NCBI RefSeq assembly: GCF_000002425.4
Contig: NC_037271.1
Coordinates: 2,483,272 to 2,547,271, forward strand
DNA from: Physcomitrium patens
Lineage: Eukaryota; Streptophyta; Bryopsida; Funariales; Funariaceae
DNA: 64,000 bases
Direction of reading: 5' to 3'
The translations under genes and the position numbers were made by a program. The notes beneath the pieces are model-generated. The model was not told where the DNA came from, ran no database searches, and worked only from the letters and a program-made list of their open reading frames with translations. This document shows, one piece after another, positions 60,362 through 64,000 of this stretch; within the stretch, counting starts at the first letter, position 1, and each line of letters begins with the position of its first letter.

Positions 60362-61740
60362 CTCTGTTTTCTTTTTTGCTCAACAATAGCAGGCCTGAAA
60401 ACACACCACAATCGAAAATTTCAGTGATTCGTGGCTACCATCTGCTTCAGAAAGAATCCTGCTAAAAGCCGCAATCCAAATGCATGTGGCCATAATTGAA
60501 TATGTCGGACCTCCTCTGAACAACAAATCTTCACCCAATTCCAGCAAGAAAATAGTCACGCAGGATCATGCCACCTAGTGCTGAAATCCTAGACATAACA
60601 GTCATTCAGTTGGCAAATTTTAACAAGGTTAAGAGGTAGACACTCACAGATATGCTCGATGGGCTGAATAGCGAGAAAGGCGTCGTAAATCGGCTAGCTT
60701 ACAAAGGTCACGTTCAGCAGCTCAGAATCGATGGCTTTAACGCGGGCGGGCTAACTAAACAACTAATCGGCAGGTCACAAGGATAAGAAATGAATAGCAA
60801 AGTATGTGTGTGAAGGCACCTCCGCGCTTCAGAGACTCTCAAATCAGAAAAAAAGGCAATCATGCAATTTGGATCGAGAGAGACAGTGAGAGAGGAAATC
60901 CTGATTCAGCAGCGTTTCTGCTACAAGTCGCCAATTTTGGTCCTCCAAAACACGAACAACTCGATTCTACAACCCAATTCTACAAGAAAGCTTCTACCTA
61001 GACCATAAAGCAACAAGTTGTACAAGTTTTAAGTGCTGTCAGGTTAGGGATGTAGAGCTGCAGAGGCTGATGGCACAAAATCGCCTATGGAGTCCTCCAG
61101 AAACAGTCAATTTAGACAGGATTGTTACACGAATTGTTAAAGTACGCTCCACTTCACCGTGATCGAATCGATCTGATTCTTCTTATTCGTCTTGCCGTGG
61201 CGGTGTGCTACGCAGGGTCACGCGAATCCAAGGGGAAAGAACCCGAGGTCAATACTAGCCACACGATCGTGGATGTGAGCTTCCACTTCACGCTGTAGGT
61301 CTGAATAGTAAAAACAACAGATGATTCGGAGCTGAATTCTACGAATATTTGAAGAATTTGGGTTTCTATTACAGAAATTCCATCCACCGGAGTTCTCGGG
61401 GAGGCAAATTCAACACCTGTTTCTAACCCTGACGCTCCAAACGAGATCGACGTTTTCTCATCGTAGCCAGTCTCTGACAGCCACAAATGCCGACAACACC
61501 CCCGCTTTCCAAGTAACGCTTGCAGACAGCTTTCGGGAACACGGCTCAGCATGGGAACGCTGCTTGCTGGTCAAGCCACGGTGGATATTCCGAGGCGGGG
61601 CTTGGGGAGGAAGCCACCCCTGCTGCCCCACGTTGCGATGGTCTTCACACTTGGCACTCTTCGCCCTCGGGGTTTTGGCGGTCCACATCCTTTAACCGCG
61701 GGAGTTTCTATTTCCGTGGTGGTTTATTTATTCCACCCTG
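60362..61740 (-). promoter_or_regulatory. 5' UTR/promoter region of the AAA ATPase gene
   Basis: A leader segment of 33 bases (60362-60394) follows a good 3' splice site (TGTTTTCAG), so a 5' UTR intron is likely. The donor exon cannot be fixed; the GC-rich block 61440-61720 is the best candidate for the transcription start. ORFs in that block on both strands lack family motifs. Confidence 0.4.
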
Positions 61741-62261
61741 GCCTTATAGGTATCATTTAATTTTTAATTTTTTGGCTTCGTGGCATGTGCATTGCCTTTT
61801 TGGTGTGGGTTTAAATAAGCGAATAGGGAGCCATTACCATCTCCACCATTAGTTGCAATGTGTATGACAAATGGTTTGTCTTTATATTGTTTTTTTGCTT
61901 TTCCATGGTTTTCTGAGCATAGGGCCACCGCCCATGTGTTGAAAATGACTTGCTTAACGTTGAGGATGATGGGTGGATGAATGAATGGATGGATGAATGG
62001 TGGATGGATGGATGGATTGGTTCTGTCATGGAGGAGTTTTGGTTGGTTCCAAGAGTAACATGTGTAAGTAAATCATTGATTTGTCACTGAAGTAGTCTTA
62101 GGGATTCTTGCTTTACAACAATATCTAATTAGGGTCTTAAATTAATTGTATTTGTGTCTCTTCATTACCCCTCTTCTATATTTATGTATACAAGAATAAG
62201 AATAATTATAAAAATTAGCATTCATATGTTTGATGATAAACAACATTTGTGTACCTGCTAT

Positions 62262-62292
<31 letters not shown>

Positions 62293-64000
62293 TGGTTAGT
62301 AGAAAATAAAGTGATGATATGTTTCGATTTAGTTTGTTGAAAAGCAACATATATAATTATAAAATTAAATGTTAAAGTATATTCAATTCTTTCCAGAATA
62401 TTGCACACACAACTTCTTCCAACTTTTGCAAGTGTGAATTAATAATCATATTATTGAAACTCTTTAGAATTGAGATAGGATTATAATTGTTTACCATTTA
62501 TAGTGTTTTTCAATTGTGTCACTAGTATTGATTGCATTGTTGTGCCTACCATTTTTATCTTTTTAAAAAAATGTAGTTCGTTATTTTTATATTTTAAAAA
62601 ATCAACAAAAATAATCTCACCAACCTCAAAAGACACTTCAGTGTTCTTTGCTTGTGATTTTGTTGAATGACCTCTTTCTGCATTTCTTTATTCAAAAAAT
62701 AAAATAAATAAAATAAAAATAACTTAATATTATTCTCTTATTATGATTTTGGTTTCATTTCATATAGCAATAAGAACTTTTACTTATAAGAAATTCAGTA
62801 TATAAAAAATGTATAGTAAGTAATTTGTAGCTTTTTATATTTCTAAAAATATACATTTAGAAATTAGGTAAATGTGTAAAAATGTACACGATGTTTTATA
62901 ATTATTATAATATATAAAGTGATATATTTTAAAAAAATCTTCTTGTTTTATTATACAAATTTTATTATAGAAGAAAGTATTTAAAATATATATAAATATA
63001 AAAATAATATAAAAATAAATGTAAATATAAAAATCTTCTGCAAAAGCATTGTGGGACATTAATACAATCATCATCATTTTATTATTATTTGAATTCCATA
63101 AATATGTATTTAATAATAATAATAATAATAAGTTCCCTCTTAAAGTCAAAACTGACCATTCAGATTCAAATGGAGTATCACAACCAATCATCTGTTTCAA
63201 AAGCCATTTAAAGTATAACTTTGAATAAATAAATTTATAAATTCAGTATCAAATTTGTGACTTGTGTACATATCAGCAGAAGCACAATTTTCAGTCATTG
63301 TATGTGTTAAGATTCAGATGTTATGTCATTTCTTATATGTTATCAACATTTTACAACACGTTGTGTTAAATAAAATCACTATGTCTGTATGAATTTTGGA
63401 AATTACACAGAAAGTATCTTAAATATTACAAAATAAAAAGCTCAAGAGCAACACATCCAACGGTATAGATATATCTAGATTATTGACTTGTGAAAGGTCC
63501 AAAAAATATATAATTCATATATTCCAATTAACAAATTATTTAAAATCTCGAAACCTCAAAACTAAGATTTTTTATTTTTTATTTTTTTTGACATAATAAA
63601 CTTATGGATAGTAGTTTTTTTGTGCAAAAGTCACAACTCATGAAGCAGTAAACATCATATAACTATTTAAACTTATAAATACTGATTTATAATTCAAACA
63701 AATACATATTATTAAAAAAAATGTATACATATAACTACAATAGCAGATCCAATATTGTAATACTTTAATTTAAATTAATGCCAAATGAAACGGAAGTACA
63801 TCTAACTGCAATTAAAATATGGTTTGAGCTATATGTAAGAAAAACTTTCAGAGCTAATAATAAATACTAAATTTATGCATTTATTGTAAAATGGAAAAAA
63901 TAATATTAATAAAAAAATCACAAATATTTATGGATAAGAGATTTTTTATTTTTGTCATTTTATTATTATATATTTGTTTTTAATTGTGTGACCAAATTAT
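61741..64000. other. AT-rich spacer with simple repeats
   Basis: No supported gene. A GGAT/GAAT minisatellite of about 58 bp lies at 61963-62020, a (TA)n tract at 62270-62292, and (AAT)n near 63113-63131. The minus-strand ORFs at 62142-62408 and 62835-63200 are low-complexity Ile/Tyr/Asn-rich translations of AT-rich DNA. Confidence 0.55.

Noticed and set aside
62835..63200. A 121-residue minus-strand ORF
   Set aside because: Ile/Tyr/Asn-rich low-complexity product of A/T repeats, with no motif and no upstream signal.

Overview
The window looks like nuclear DNA of a land plant, most likely a seedless one (a moss is my best guess). It has AT-rich intergenic DNA, long nested Ty3/gypsy retrotransposons, and a few GC-richer genes with many short GT-AG introns. 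The encoded proteins are plant-type: a plastid CGLD27/Ycf36 protein, a TAP-like half ABC transporter and a BCS1-like AAA ATPase. The species call is inference.

Positions 1-33500 are retrotransposon DNA, assembled as nested layers. (a) An old plus-strand gypsy pol (1-1842, continued at 13278-14228) is split by an 11.4-kb gypsy element (element 1, 1843-13277). Element 1 has 699-bp LTRs, a perfect 5-bp target duplication (ATGTA) and a tRNA-Asp-type primer site. It carries gag, protease, RT/RNase H/integrase and an extra sense ORF of 565 codons between integrase and the 3' LTR. A second LTR-like block (4631-5958) followed by a second, unrelated gag sits inside it. (b) An old minus-strand gypsy element (gag start at 29012-28474, continued at 15922-14229) is split by a 12.5-kb insertion block. 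That block holds a 1.7-kb LTR-like segment with telomere-like repeats (15923-17627) and element 2 (17638-28473). Element 2 has 1.6-kb LTRs containing a ~173-bp tandem repeat; its 5' LTR is itself broken by an inverted LTR of the same family as the block inside element 1. (c) A third, minus-strand gypsy remnant lies at 30700-33480. All of these coding regions are broken, mostly by stops consistent with C-to-T decay, so none is expected to be autonomous.

Positions 36000-61700 hold the host genes. There is a broken class II small heat-shock protein copy on the plus strand (36094-36616) and three intact-looking minus-strand genes whose exon chains I could close in frame: CGLD27/Ycf36-like (5 exons, 299 aa), an ABCB26/TAP-like half transporter (17 exons, 768 aa) and a BCS1-like AAA ATPase (3 exons, 540 aa). 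They are not an operon. The first two are probably plastid proteins and the third probably sits in the mitochondrial or ER membrane.

The rest (33500-36000, 39800-43100, 50400-58380, 61750-64000) is AT-rich spacer with microsatellites and no gene I can support. The most unusual items are the extra ORF of element 1, its composite double-gag structure, and the shared LTR family that appears both inside element 1 and inside the LTR of element 2.
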